Translations under genes and position numbers: made by a program
Part shown: positions 24,477 through 34,691 of the stretch, piece after piece
Layout: every line of letters begins with the position of its first letter
Position numbering within the stretch: the first letter of the stretch is position 1
From: Acanthaster planci
Lineage: Eukaryota > Echinodermata > Asteroidea > Valvatida > Acanthasteridae
Direction of reading: 5' to 3'
NCBI RefSeq assembly: GCF_001949145.1
Contig: NW_019091523.1
Span: 249,534 to 313,533, forward strand
DNA: 64,000 bases
Notes under the pieces: model-generated
Databases searched by the model: none
What the model was told of the DNA's origin: nothing
What the model saw: the letters and a program-made list of their open reading frames with translations, nothing else

Positions 24477-27400
24477 GTGGGCAGGGGATGTGAGTGGGGG
24501 TGTGACGTCTTGACTGTGTCCACGGCCTACTTTGGGCATTATTGCCTGTCTCAGCACAGTTGGGTGTGCCATGCTATAGTTATCCCGCGAAATCTTACAA
24601 GAAAGGTGTCATGAAATGAAATTGTAGCGTTGTTATTTCATGCATTCCTGCATCACTTGTGTTCAACTTTTCTGCCCTCCTGGAGTGCATATCATGGTCG
24701 ATCTTATGCCTTATGATCTTATCCTCCGTTCTAGTTCAACATTGCTGCTCAGTACACCTGTCACTCGCACTAAGACTTCTGGATATCGTTCATTCAAGTA
24801 TGCATCACCATCGCTGTGGAACTCTCTCCCACACCATATCAGAACTGTCAAAAATGAAAACGAATTTAAGTCACTACTTAAAACTCACCTGTTTCGTTAA
24901 TTGCTTTATTTCATAATATTACTGTGAAGCGCATCGAGATGTTCTATGTGATGCGCTATATAAGAAATGTGTTATTATTATTATGCCAAACCTCAGATTT
25001 AACTTTCCTTTCCTCTCGTAAAGTGGTTGACTAGTGGTTGCACAATCAACAGATTTTGTAGGCTCACATGATCAACCAGACAGCACCAATCATACCATCG
25101 GATGAAGAATTGTTTCGAAATTAATCGTAAGGTGGCTTGATATCTGATAAGATCCGTGTGCAGACCATGTCATTTTTTTTCCTGTTTTTTCAGGGCGCAT
25201 CACCGTATCAAAGAGCGACCTACAGATATACCCCTCTTCTAGCATGGGCGCTCATCCCCAACATCCATCTCTCTCCACTCTTTGGTAAGATCGTCTTCAT
25301 CTTTTGTGACGTTCTCACTGGTACCCTAATCCTGCGGATACTGCAACTCGGCGGCTGTCCTGAGCGGGTGGCCGTCAAGAGCGCCCTCTTGTGGTGGTTG
25401 AACCCCTTGCCCGCGACCGTCTCTAGTCGGGGGAATGCGGAATCCGTCATGTCGGTGTTGGTGCTATCCACGCTTTACACCCTGATGAAGCACCACACAC
25501 GGACGGCTGCGTTGCTCTACGCCATGTCCGTCCACGTCAAAATCTATCCAGTGACGTACTGTGTTCCTATATACTTTCTACTGGGCCGAGACTATCACAG
25601 AACATCTCCGGGAGGAATAACACATGGTTTCAAAGACGGATTTTCAAGGTGGATTGCTGAGCTGTTCTGGCCGAACAAGTCCCGGCTGGAGTTTGTCTTT
25701 GTCTCGGTAACTACATTTACCCTGCTAACCGGGCTGATGTATTATTGGTGAGTTCTGCATGCTGAAAATTGTACGGACAATTCCGGTTACCATAGTGACT
25801 GGTCATTTCCACAGGCGCCTGTGAAGTGGCCAAAAGCATAATTGTTGTACACAGCCACTGTTCCTGGACATTTGCTCTGTACATAACCCAACACTGCTTT
25901 CTACTATCCGGTTCATTCAGTGTGATGTCATTTCAGTTTAAAGAGGCCCATTTCACATAGGGTGGCTCAAGTGTTCATTCAATGAGAGCTCGTAATCAAC
26001 GATTCCTGCAATGTGTTTGATGAAGTCAAGAACTGGATTACAGGGGGCCATCAGGATTGGCGCATTCAATCTTGCCTTAATGTTCTGTAACATCTTCCAG
26101 CTCAGAGGACTGCGAAACATCGTATAGCTGTATGACAAACTCGAGACAATGTTTGCAAATGCACCTGACAAAAATGACCACTCCAGTTTGAGATCGTAGA
26201 AACATGAGTTGACTGTTAGAATTTGTGCAAAAATGCAACCAAGCAGATAACCGTTACAGAGAGGAACTCACTACTCAGCCAATTGGAGACTTAGCAGGTT
26301 CGCCATATGGCAGATATTTAGTAACTGTAACTATGATCTTGACCAATTTGATGAGAAAAGAAATTGTATTTGGTGCTGCATAAAACGGAAGTGGCCAAAA
26401 CAGAGCGCACTGAGCTAAAAACATGGGCTGTTATTGTCAACGTTTGCAGATGGAACCGGGTTAGCAAGACTAGTCTGAGGGCTCCAAAAGGCAGTGTCCA
26501 CTACTGACCTGTTTTGGTTCAGCTGAACTTGTTCTTGATAAGAAAATGTGACCCGTCACGACAAAATGAGAGTAAAGTTGCATCCTGCTCTTTGCTATTT
26601 TGAGGGTTCAAAGTCATATTGAAATGGAGGTCAATTTGGGGGTTTGTAATATTTGGAAAGAGTAACCCATCTACTTAATTCCAAGTATTTCGCAGAATCA
26701 TGTATTTAGAAATGTCATTTTCTCGGCAATTTTCACAATGGCATTATTCGTGCCTGATCTGAAATGTTGAAACAATGTCAGGAACAAAGATGCAAAACTG
26801 CCAGAATAATGTCCCATTGTCACCTGATACTCTCACCCAAAGTGTTCCATGTACATACCATTGGAAAGCTTTCTCTCTGTTGAATTCAAAAATATAAGTT
26901 CATGAGCATTACTCCAGTAAGCTTAGATGCATGTGTTAGATCACACATCGTTTGTGATAGCATGTTGCACCTGTCCTTTGCGTAGTGTTAACGAGGTTAA
27001 TAGTAATTGACATTTATAAATCGCCCAATCCATCAGGCTGCTCCCAGGCGCTGTACATCAAAATATAGGTAAATAAATATAACCTACATGTACCATAATC
27101 AAAATCAATACTAAGAAACTAGAAATGCTTGTTTAAAAAGGTGTGTCTTCAGCACAGTCTTAAAACTCTCAACATTCCTAGATTCTCTAAGATGAACTTC
27201 AAGCTGGTTCCAGAGACGGGGACCAGCCACAGAAAACATCCTCGGTTAGATTCTCGTATGGTGAGCCCCACTGTAAAAAGACTCTACATCATTAAGGGAT
27301 AAACCCCATGTTTCCATACTTAATTAATTACTCCAAACTTGTTTGTTTTTGCCCAATAGCTATGGAGATGATTTCCTAGAAGAGACATACTTTTACCATG

Positions 27401-29708
27401 TTACTCGCCGTGACGTCCGGCATAACTTCTCCCCGTATTTCTACATGCTGTACTTGACAAGTGAGTCCCCGCTGTCCTTCGCTGTCGGTCTCCTTGCTTT
27501 CTTACCACAGGTCATGCTCCTCATCGCCCTGTCCATCCGCTACTACAAGGACATTGCGTTCTGCTGTTTTGCACAGACCTTCGTTTTTGTGGCTTTCAAC
27601 AAAGTGTGCACATCTCAGGTGAGTTACTTCTGTGTGAATGTCTGTGACCACCTCTGTGGTGCGATAAAGCATGACTGTTCTGCTAATAGAGCCGCTGTTT
27701 GACGGAAAGCGTCAAACGCAAGTAGGTAAACACCACGTTTCTAAGCAACATTTGCTTACGGAAATGGTCAACAGACTCAATGGAACAGCTAGACTCAGCC
27801 CTGCTGAAACACAGTATTATCTCGGTGCGGGGATATGCTTTCATGCCCACTAAAAAGTAACAGCCCTAACCTAAAAGTTGCAGCTCCAACAACTTCTCTG
27901 ACGAGTCAGTTTGTTTATCTCAAAAAGACAACGTCATTCGAGAACAAACACCTGACATCCTGCCAGGTTGACCACGTTTACTTCATGGGAGTTGGTGTGC
28001 GGCCGCACCGATTAAGCCCACATTGTGCATGCATATTGATGCCCTCAAATACGACGCACTATTCACAGGAAAGAGCATTCAAACTTCCATGACAGAACTT
28101 CCTTGAAATAACAACCATTGGGATAACGAAGGCAGTTTCTTGGGGAGTTGTGCCAGAGTCAGTTTGCCCACTTGTAGCTTATTCGCCAACCTCGTGTTGT
28201 GTAAAATTCACAAAGTGATCCATGGTACGCTACGTTTCATACTTTAGGGGAAATGCCGACAGCCAACGTATGTCGTTTTTTTTCCTAATTTTGGATTCAT
28301 TTGCCGACTGTAGCTCAATTTACCAACTGGAATTAATGATTTAGAACATTTCTTTTTCTAACTTGCTGATAAAAATTTTAGGGTTGCACCGGAAATTTAA
28401 GGTCGGTTGGGAAACCGGAAGCACAAGTTTTTTTTGGGGGGGGGCGCTAACCCAAAGGGTAAAAAGAAAGCTTGTTGTTGTCTACATGGTGGCACTCAAA
28501 AATGTCACTTTTCTCCTTGGGAAATGGCAGGACTCATTCCCCCTTATTGTAGGAGTTCAGCACTTTATCTACCCCACCCATTATTCGTACTACACTTTCT
28601 GTATTGGACCCTGGACTGAAACTACATGTATCTCCTCCCCCTCCCTTTACATCTGTAGTGCTGTTATTTCTGCATAGCGCCCTCTGTTGAACCAATAGGG
28701 TGTCAAAGCAAAAGTACCGTGCATGTACAACTTAAATAGCGCCCTCAGTAGTTCTGAATTTTTTTTAACAAATTAAACTTACCTGTCCCTGTAAGTAGCT
28801 TGCTCTTGAACTTCTTTTCACAGCCAAGTTTGTAAATTAAAACTTTGAAAACAGGCATTCCCACTGTACTTTGAACTTAAATTACGTATGGTGATAAGAT
28901 AGTCATTTCTTGGGTGGTCTTTTCCTGCCCCTTTTCAGTACTTCTTGTGGTATCTTTGCCTCTTTCCTCTTGTCATCCCAACGCTGAGGATGAAGCTGTC
29001 GGAAGCTCTCTGCCTCACAGTGCTCTGGTTTCTTGGACAGGTAACTTTTTTTTTTTTTTTGACCAGTTCTAAGAACAGATTCCACCCAGTTTGGCCAGGG
29101 CTATCAAAAAAACTGCTGTACCTCATCTGTAAAACTGAGTATTTCCACCACTAGAGGGCTCAGTTGTGAAAAGAGCCTGTCTGCCCCGAGCTGGGTCAAG
29201 AGAGGGCGCAATTTTCCTAGGAACGAAGGCTCCTGTTGTGGGAACTGCACTTTGCTGGTTCACAAATTCACACTGAAATACAAAATAAGCACTCCCTACT
29301 AACATGGCTCTTCTCAACCGACAAGGGGGTGTTTTTGCTCAAGGCAGAGAGGTGCAATTCCATTGGCCATATTCAGGTTGACATCTGGTCCCCTACGTCT
29401 GTTTACACCAACACCAATAATTTTCGACACGAGCCAAGTTGTCAAGACTGTAGCCCCTCCCTCCTTCCACATTGTGGTAGAATTCATCCATTACTAAATT
29501 CATTCTTTTTCCCACTATTTGAAAGGCCCTGTGGCTGTATTTGGCCTACCACCTGGAGTTTGAAGGCAAGGACACCTTTCTGGCGGTGTGGCTGGCCGGC
29601 CTCGTTTTCTTTGCCGTGAATATCACAATCCTGGTCAGAATGATAACGACCTACGAGGAACATCAGACTTTTGTGGGCGGCAAGTTGGCTCTGATGGCCA
29701 GAAGGTGA
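24312..29708 (+). CDS. PIGM: PIGM, GPI mannosyltransferase I (five exons)
   Basis: Transfers the first mannose (alpha-1,4) from dolichol-phosphate-mannose to glucosaminyl-acyl-PI in the ER lumen during GPI-anchor synthesis; in animals it works with PIGX. Exons 24312-24476, 25194-25747, 27360-27618, 28939-29040 and 29526-29708 join in phase to 1263 nt, 420 residues, close to the 423 of human PIGM. The GT50-family signature is intact: the catalytic-type DXD sits at D40-V41-D42 in [16 protein letters not shown], followed by [59 protein letters not shown] and [15 protein letters not shown]. It is a multi-span membrane protein. Unlike the single-exon vertebrate gene it has four introns; intron 1 carries a LINE tail. 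The start ATG gives the expected N-terminal length. Identification is firm. Confidence 0.97.
24640..24984 (+). mobile_element. 3' end of a LINE (CR1/L2/Rex-like) in PIGM intron 1
   Basis: The frame ending at 24900 encodes a stretch with [17 protein letters not shown] followed by [11 protein letters not shown], the typical C-terminal tail of reverse-transcriptase ORFs of the CR1/L2/Rex group. It is followed by the usual short 3' tail GCGCTATATAAGAAA and (TTA)n repeats to 24984. Only the 3' end is present, as in most 5'-truncated insertions; no reverse-transcriptase core is visible. Confidence 0.85.
25194..25747 (+). CDS. PIGM: PIGM exon 2 (residues 56-239)
   Basis: Acceptor CCTGTTTTTTCAG, donor TATTG|GTGAGT; ends two bases into a codon. 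It carries RYTPLLAW, the invariant [12 protein letters not shown] block and the [15 protein letters not shown] segment, most of the conserved GT50 core, with several membrane helices. Confidence 0.96.
27000..27290. repeat. Dispersed repeat in PIGM intron 2
   Basis: The words CATTTATAAATCGCCCAAT, CAGGCGCTGTACATCA, AAGGTGTGTCTTCAGCACAG, GTTCCAGAGACGGGGACCAGC and GGTTAGATTCTCGTATGG follow in the order seen in a dispersed repeat found in many marine invertebrates (from memory of that pattern; no search run). Class not assigned; no target duplication identified. Confidence 0.5.
27360..27618 (+). CDS. PIGM: PIGM exon 3 (residues 240-326)
   Basis: Acceptor TTTGCCCAATAG; the first base completes the TGC codon left by exon 2. 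Donor TCTCAG|GTGAGT. Contains the highly conserved [19 protein letters not shown] lumenal block and FNKVCTSQ. Confidence 0.96.
28371..28435 (+). repeat. Dispersed repeat, copy 2 (partner at 9487-9554)
   Basis: Same word order as 9487-9554 (AAATTTTAGGGTTGCACCGG, AAATTTAAGGTCGG, AACCGGAAGC, T-run). Lies in PIGM intron 3. Confidence 0.55.
28939..29040 (+). CDS. PIGM: PIGM exon 4 (residues 327-360)
   Basis: 102 bp, exactly 34 codons, acceptor CCCCTTTTCAG, donor GGACAG|GTAACT. Encodes [18 protein letters not shown] and a further membrane helix ending LWFLGQ. Confidence 0.95.
29129..29395 (+). repeat. Dispersed repeat, copy 1, in PIGM intron 4 (inverted copy at 54473-54746)
   Basis: A segment containing CCGAGCTGGGTCAAGAGAGG, TTTTCCTAGGAACGAAGGCTC, GGAACTGCACTTTGCTGGTT, ACATGGCTCTTCTCAACC and TTGCTCAAGG aligns along its length with the reverse complement of 54473-54746. 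Unknown family; no tRNA-like promoter and no clear inverted termini. Confidence 0.75.
29526..29708 (+). CDS. PIGM: PIGM exon 5 (residues 361-420) and stop
   Basis: Acceptor CACTATTTGAAAG; opens with GCC CTG TGG and restores the WFLGQALWL helix. Ends TGA at 29706-29708. The C terminus is hydrophilic and diverged, as in other PIGM proteins. Confidence 0.95.
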   Translation, partial: ALWLYLAYHLEFEGKDTFLAVWLAGLVFFAVNITILVRMITTYEEHQTFVGGKLALMARR

Positions 29709-30115
29709 CAGAAGAGCAGCCACAGAAATTCTGTTTGGACAGCGACTTTTAATCTCAATTACTGAACATTTCAGATGTCCTCTTTAGATGAAATCAGGAC
29801 CAAAAGGGAATTTTCAGAATTCGGGTTTCAATCAAAGAGACAGTCAACCACCACCACCATCGAACAGCTTTTATACTTTCATGAGCTACCTGGTCAATAG
29901 TGTATATTTCCTCCCATGTATTGTACAATGTTCCTGACTATATTTTGCTGCGTTTGTTTTTCTCCTTTGTTTACCCTACATGTCTTCTTCTCGATTGTAC
30001 TAATTTTAACTGTTGACGGTTGTTACCGGTTATATTGTATTTGTAACAAATCTTTTACGTGTAAATATTCTAATTTCTTGTAACTTATTGTATTTTGTTC
30101 ATTTCAATGGAATGA

Positions 30116-30121
30116 AATAAA
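30116..30121 (+). terminator. PIGM: PIGM poly(A) signal AATAAA
   Basis: A canonical AATAAA 408 bases after the stop, preceded by an AT-rich 3' UTR. Cleavage would be near 30140. Confidence 0.7.
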
Positions 30122-30141
30122 GTTTCCATTTGAAAAGTCAA

Positions 30142-33100
30142 AAAAGTCGAACAGCTTTTATACGAGACAACTCAACAAAAAACATGAAGACGTAAGCAAC
30201 ATGTGTCTTAGTTATGGATTAGATACATTGAATTTATTCCAGATTTGCATCTTGATATTAACACAGAATAATAATACCTTTGACTCAGCCCTGAAGCAGA
30301 CATGCAAGAACAAAATGGAGTGATCAGAAGTACATCTGAATTGAATCCATGCCAGTGTATTCACGTTGGGTTGGGAGTTCAGTTACATTTTGTTGGAGTG
30401 CAGACAGTACACTGAATGTTTTCCTCTGCGCTGCCAAATCGAGACAAGCGACCGGTAACAAAAAAGCCACAGCCTGTCAGGCTTGAATTAAGGCCACTCT
30501 CGGTTCCTGAAGTGGAGTCAATGAGCCTGAATGTGGAATCTTGGTATACAACACCACTGGCTGCAGTGGGTTTCAGTTAGGAGGAATCAGCTGATCAGGG
30601 GACAAATTGAGCGTGGTACTGCCCACTTTGAGAAGAGTTGCAGCGACAAGGTGTTTCTGGCAATCTCTTACCTTTCTTAGGAGCAGTTTCGCTCGGTCTC
30701 GATGGTTTGAACGATATTTTGATACTTCTCACGGACATAATACAAAAATGAAGTTGCAAGGTGAAGTTCACAGTGAAGACAACATGGATTTTCTTTCCCT
30801 CATACCACCCACGGCAGCTATTGTTTACATCCTGTGACACACCACAAATTAGTTTTCAACAAAATGACCATTACAATGTGATAAATTTCTACAAGAAAAA
30901 TTTTTTAAAATTTCAGCCTGAGTAACTGTACACTATTAACACGTTAATGACTATAATTACACCTGTCATTGTACTGTTCAGGTTGAAATGAGTTTTGGAT
31001 ACTGTAGTAAATGTGTACAAAACATTAAATCTTGTACCTTACCAAGGTTTAAGATAAAAAAATAAGCTAGTGCTAAAACAAGACAAAAATATAAATGGTT
31101 TCTAGTTGTCTGATTTCTTTAAACCCCCAAAATAACACAAAATACCTTTACTGTGAATGTGTATAAGGTAATAATAAATACAACACAATAAAAGTGAAAT
31201 ACTTTTAAGCTGGAAAAACTAAACAGAGGAAATATATCAATGAAGACAAATACTTGTCAAGGGTTCATTTATGACACTCTGTTTCCATCCCGTAAGAAAC
31301 AAGTTTCCTGGATCATTTTGCGAATACACCTACTCTTGAATAAACTCCCTCAAAACATGTCTGCGCATACTTTCCCCTGTGCCTAGAATGAGCCGATTGG
31401 GGTCTAAGCACGTACTGAAGAGGGCGCTACAGAATGATCCGATAAAATGCCGTTACCACGGTGGCACCACACTCGCACCTTCTTCAGCTTGACACGTGTA
31501 TGCATTTGGCAAATCGTGACACCATATTGGTCGCGGCGGCACATGCCACGTGCTTACAACACACCCGTCAGCAATTAGCCATCGTAGTAAAGGCTTCCAA
31601 TTCTGGTCCTATGATGCAAGATATGGGGCGGAGAGAACCCCCCCGCCTTTGTGTCTGTCATTGTTCGATCGGAATCTCAGGAATTCTTTACAGACTTCTG
31701 GGGGGATGTGTTAGGTAACAATAGTCTTGAGTGAGTATTGGGATTGGACATGGGGGGACCCATCGGCCCCGTATCATGCACGGTATTATTCTGGTTGTCA
31801 AAGTACACTACATGTATAAAGTGACTGAAAAGAATTTTCAAAGCCAAGCAAACCTGAACATGGCATTTCTTTTTGTTATTTTTTGAAAAACAGGTTACCA
31901 GCCCAAGTGTCATGCAGTCTGAATTTCTGTTGGCTGGTTCCCTGCTAAGCAGTACATGTACTTTAGAAAATTGGGTCTAGGAGTGAATAACGCAGGTATT
32001 TCACTGGTCAACACTGCTCTGTTAGTTTGTTTACAAGTAGGAATAAAGGCATACCAGGGAGACTGAGGTTCTGTCTGAATGCTGGTTTTTCATTCCATCA
32101 CATTCTAAGCTCCGGAAGCATGAACTTCGGATGAGGTTCTTTTTGTCACATGATGCGCTTTCCCGTGATGACAATCACTGCTTCCATCACGTGCCCTAAT
32201 GTTCAGAGTTTTCTCAGTTAAGTAATCATGCAAATGGCCTTCAGACACCATCGATTTTTTCTCCATTCCACTGAATTCTACTGCTCCAGATGTCCTGGAC
32301 ATTTCCTTCTTTATTCCTTGCCCAATTCTAGGAATGCCATAAGATTTCCCAGGCATTGTTTTCAAGGCCTTTGAACTGCTTATCCAGCAACGCTCGGTGT
32401 TTAACAAAACATCTCCAGAACATTTCTGTTCTTCCATGACGTAACCAAGTTTTTCCATGGGAACCCTTAAATAATGTTTAAGTATAAAAACATTCTCCAC
32501 TGTCTATTAACACAAAGAATGTAACGAAAGTACTTATCATACCTCAATAAAACCACAAAAGGAAATGTTGCAATGTCTGCCGAAGACCTGGAAGAAATAA
32601 ATACTACTAGAGTCCACTTACCATGCTCAGACACTCCGTAGATAACAAAATTTGAACAGAAATCAAATATTACTAAAAAAATTCTTTGTACGAAACACTC
32701 AAAGAAAAGTTCTCAAAATGAACAACCAGATCAAATAGACGAATCAAAACCTGTTCCCAATACTACACAACTGGAGAAATACTTGGTGTTGGGAATATAA
32801 AGAAAAGTCACGTCCACCAACCGACCTGCACCCATATTTGTTTCACTTGGTGATCATGGGTACTTTCCAAAGTCACTCTACCTAGATTGGAGCAATGATG
32901 TCTTTGAGAGAAAAGCCTTGTCAACAATATGCCTCAAGCTTTGGATCCAAAGACACGGACAACCGATTCAGAGCGAACCATTCGGCATTTGTCATGTGAC
33001 CATCGCTTCAAAAGACTGTCACATCTGAAAAGTTGCACTGGGGATAAAAAAGCGTCAAGTATGACTTGCAATCTGTAACCACAGTAAACAGATAAATATA

Positions 33101-33832
33101 CAAATTCTGTGGTTAAAGTTTACCATTTTAACTTGCCATTTACAAAATCGACAGTACACGTAATCCGTTCTGGTGTTTTCCAGTTGGGGATTGTAGTGTA
33201 ATATATTAAGTATACGATTAAAATATTACTGTTTAATAACATTAAATGCAGAAAAGAGGTAAAAGTATACACGTATATTACAAAGGACATGAGCTTGTCT
33301 TCACTTTAGACTTAAAAATAGCAAACCCTGCTTTTTTCGTGCTTTTAGGAAAAGCACCTTGTTTAAAGATCTATACAATACTTAATTACAGCCCCATCCA
33401 GATGGTGCAGACGCGAGTGTGACATTGGACGTTCATGTTTCTAGATGGAAAGCTTGGTATCCACAACTTAGCAAGTCACCTTGATGTACAATCTTGCAAA
33501 CAAGATTGGTCCGAGATTCTTTCTTTTAAAGTTTCAGTTCAAGACGGTTATGGAAACTATGCATTTTCAACCCCAGTTGGCTCCACTGAGAAACCAACGG
33601 ACCAATCCAAAGTGCCAAATTTGGCACAACTTGAAGAGCTCCAGAGATACTTTTATGCAATTCAATGTGGTGGCTTCTCCACACTGAAGTAGAACTTGAC
33701 AGCCGCAAAGAAGACTGCCATCCTTCTTTTGATCAGCTTTTCCAACATTTTTTACACCCTCCAGATTTTTTTCTCTGATGTGAGCTCCCAGCAGTAGAGT
33801 CGGCACCATGTGGTTGGGGCTGCCACGACTAG
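30142..33832. other. Convergent region; probable long nkd 3' UTR
   Basis: No convincing coding region. On the minus strand the nkd stop lies at 33833 and the nearest AATAAA found downstream is at 30238-30233, so the nkd 3' UTR may run most of this stretch and end about 75-100 bp from the PIGM cleavage site. A 131-residue minus-strand frame at 32105-32500 has an acceptor-like start but no recognisable content. Confidence 0.45.
30233..30238 (-). terminator. Possible nkd poly(A) signal
   Basis: AATAAA on the minus strand (TTTATT at 30233-30238). Its use by nkd would imply a 3' UTR of about 3.6 kb. Alternative signals of ATTAAA type exist (for example 33233-33238), so this is a suggestion only. 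Confidence 0.35.
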
Positions 33833-34691
33833 TCATTTGTGGTAGTGGTGATAGTGGTGGTGATGGTGATGTTCGTGGTGATGGTGATGCTCATGGTGCT
33901 GCGACACCGGAACGTAGACCACTCCCTCCATGCCGTTGGCTATCTCGTGCTGCATGTACGTGAAAGGCTGGAGGACGGGCTTCAGCAGCTTCTTGTGGGA
34001 ACGACGCCGCGCGGGCACCTTGGGGCTGGTCAGGGCCGGGGTCTGGTCCCTGGGGGCCACGGGCGAATGCAGCTGGGTAGGGCACAGGTTGGCCGGTGGC
34101 AGGGGTGGGGCAAAGGGGCCCAGCCCAGCCAGTGGGGAAGACTCGGCGGCGGTGAATGTGGGTAGCTTCATGGGGGCTTGGGAGGCCATGTCGCCCACCG
34201 CTGGCGGGGGGGACATGGGTTGGAAACCTTCCAGCTTGGCCCGCGACGCCTCCAGCAGCATCATGTGGTAGTCCTTGTGGTACCGCTGCCGCAGCCCACA
34301 TTTAAGTTTGTGCTCCTCCGTGCTCAGCACGCCCTCCTGTATCGGGGGCTTGGCATCCAGGTCGTAGGAGCGCGAGCGCCGGTGGCCCCCTTTACCCCCT
34401 TTGGAGGAATGTCTGTGCCCCCTTCGCAGCCTCTCGGCCGAGGTGTGCCGGGTTCTGTGGGGGAGGGGAAGCTGTTGCTGTGCCAGGTATTCCACCTCTT
34501 TCTCCTGAGCCAGAATGATGGTTTCCTCCTCCTGCCGACTGCCGTTGTTCTCAATTCCAGCCAGCTCTTCGTAGTAGTTCCTCCGCTCTCTGTTCTCCAG
34601 CTCTCTAACCGGAGATGAGGAGCTACTGATAGGATGCAGTCTCTGTCTGACCTCCTCGCCTCCTCCATGACCAAAGGCACTTTGGTGTCTC
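33833..34691 (-). CDS. nkd: nkd terminal exon
   Basis: Acceptor ACTTTTCAG at 34694-34692; the first base completes an AGG codon begun in the preceding exon. 285 residues plus TGA (33835-33833). Contains RERRNYYEELAGIEN (the conserved NKD block), a coiled-coil-like EEETIILAQEKEVEYLAQ, basic clusters (RRGHRHSS, RRRSHKK), long proline-rich linkers and the family's hallmark tail of alternating His/Glu/Tyr. The His tail is encoded by CAC/CAT codons, visible on + as GTGGTGATGGTGATG at 33843-33893. Confidence 0.96.

Noticed and set aside
32105-32500. 131-residue minus-strand open frame with an acceptor-like start
   Set aside because: Lies in the likely nkd 3' UTR; length is within chance for this window and content is unrecognised.
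33839-34618. Plus-strand frames rich in Val/Gly over the nkd last exon
   Set aside because: They are the antisense of the histidine/proline-rich nkd C terminus.
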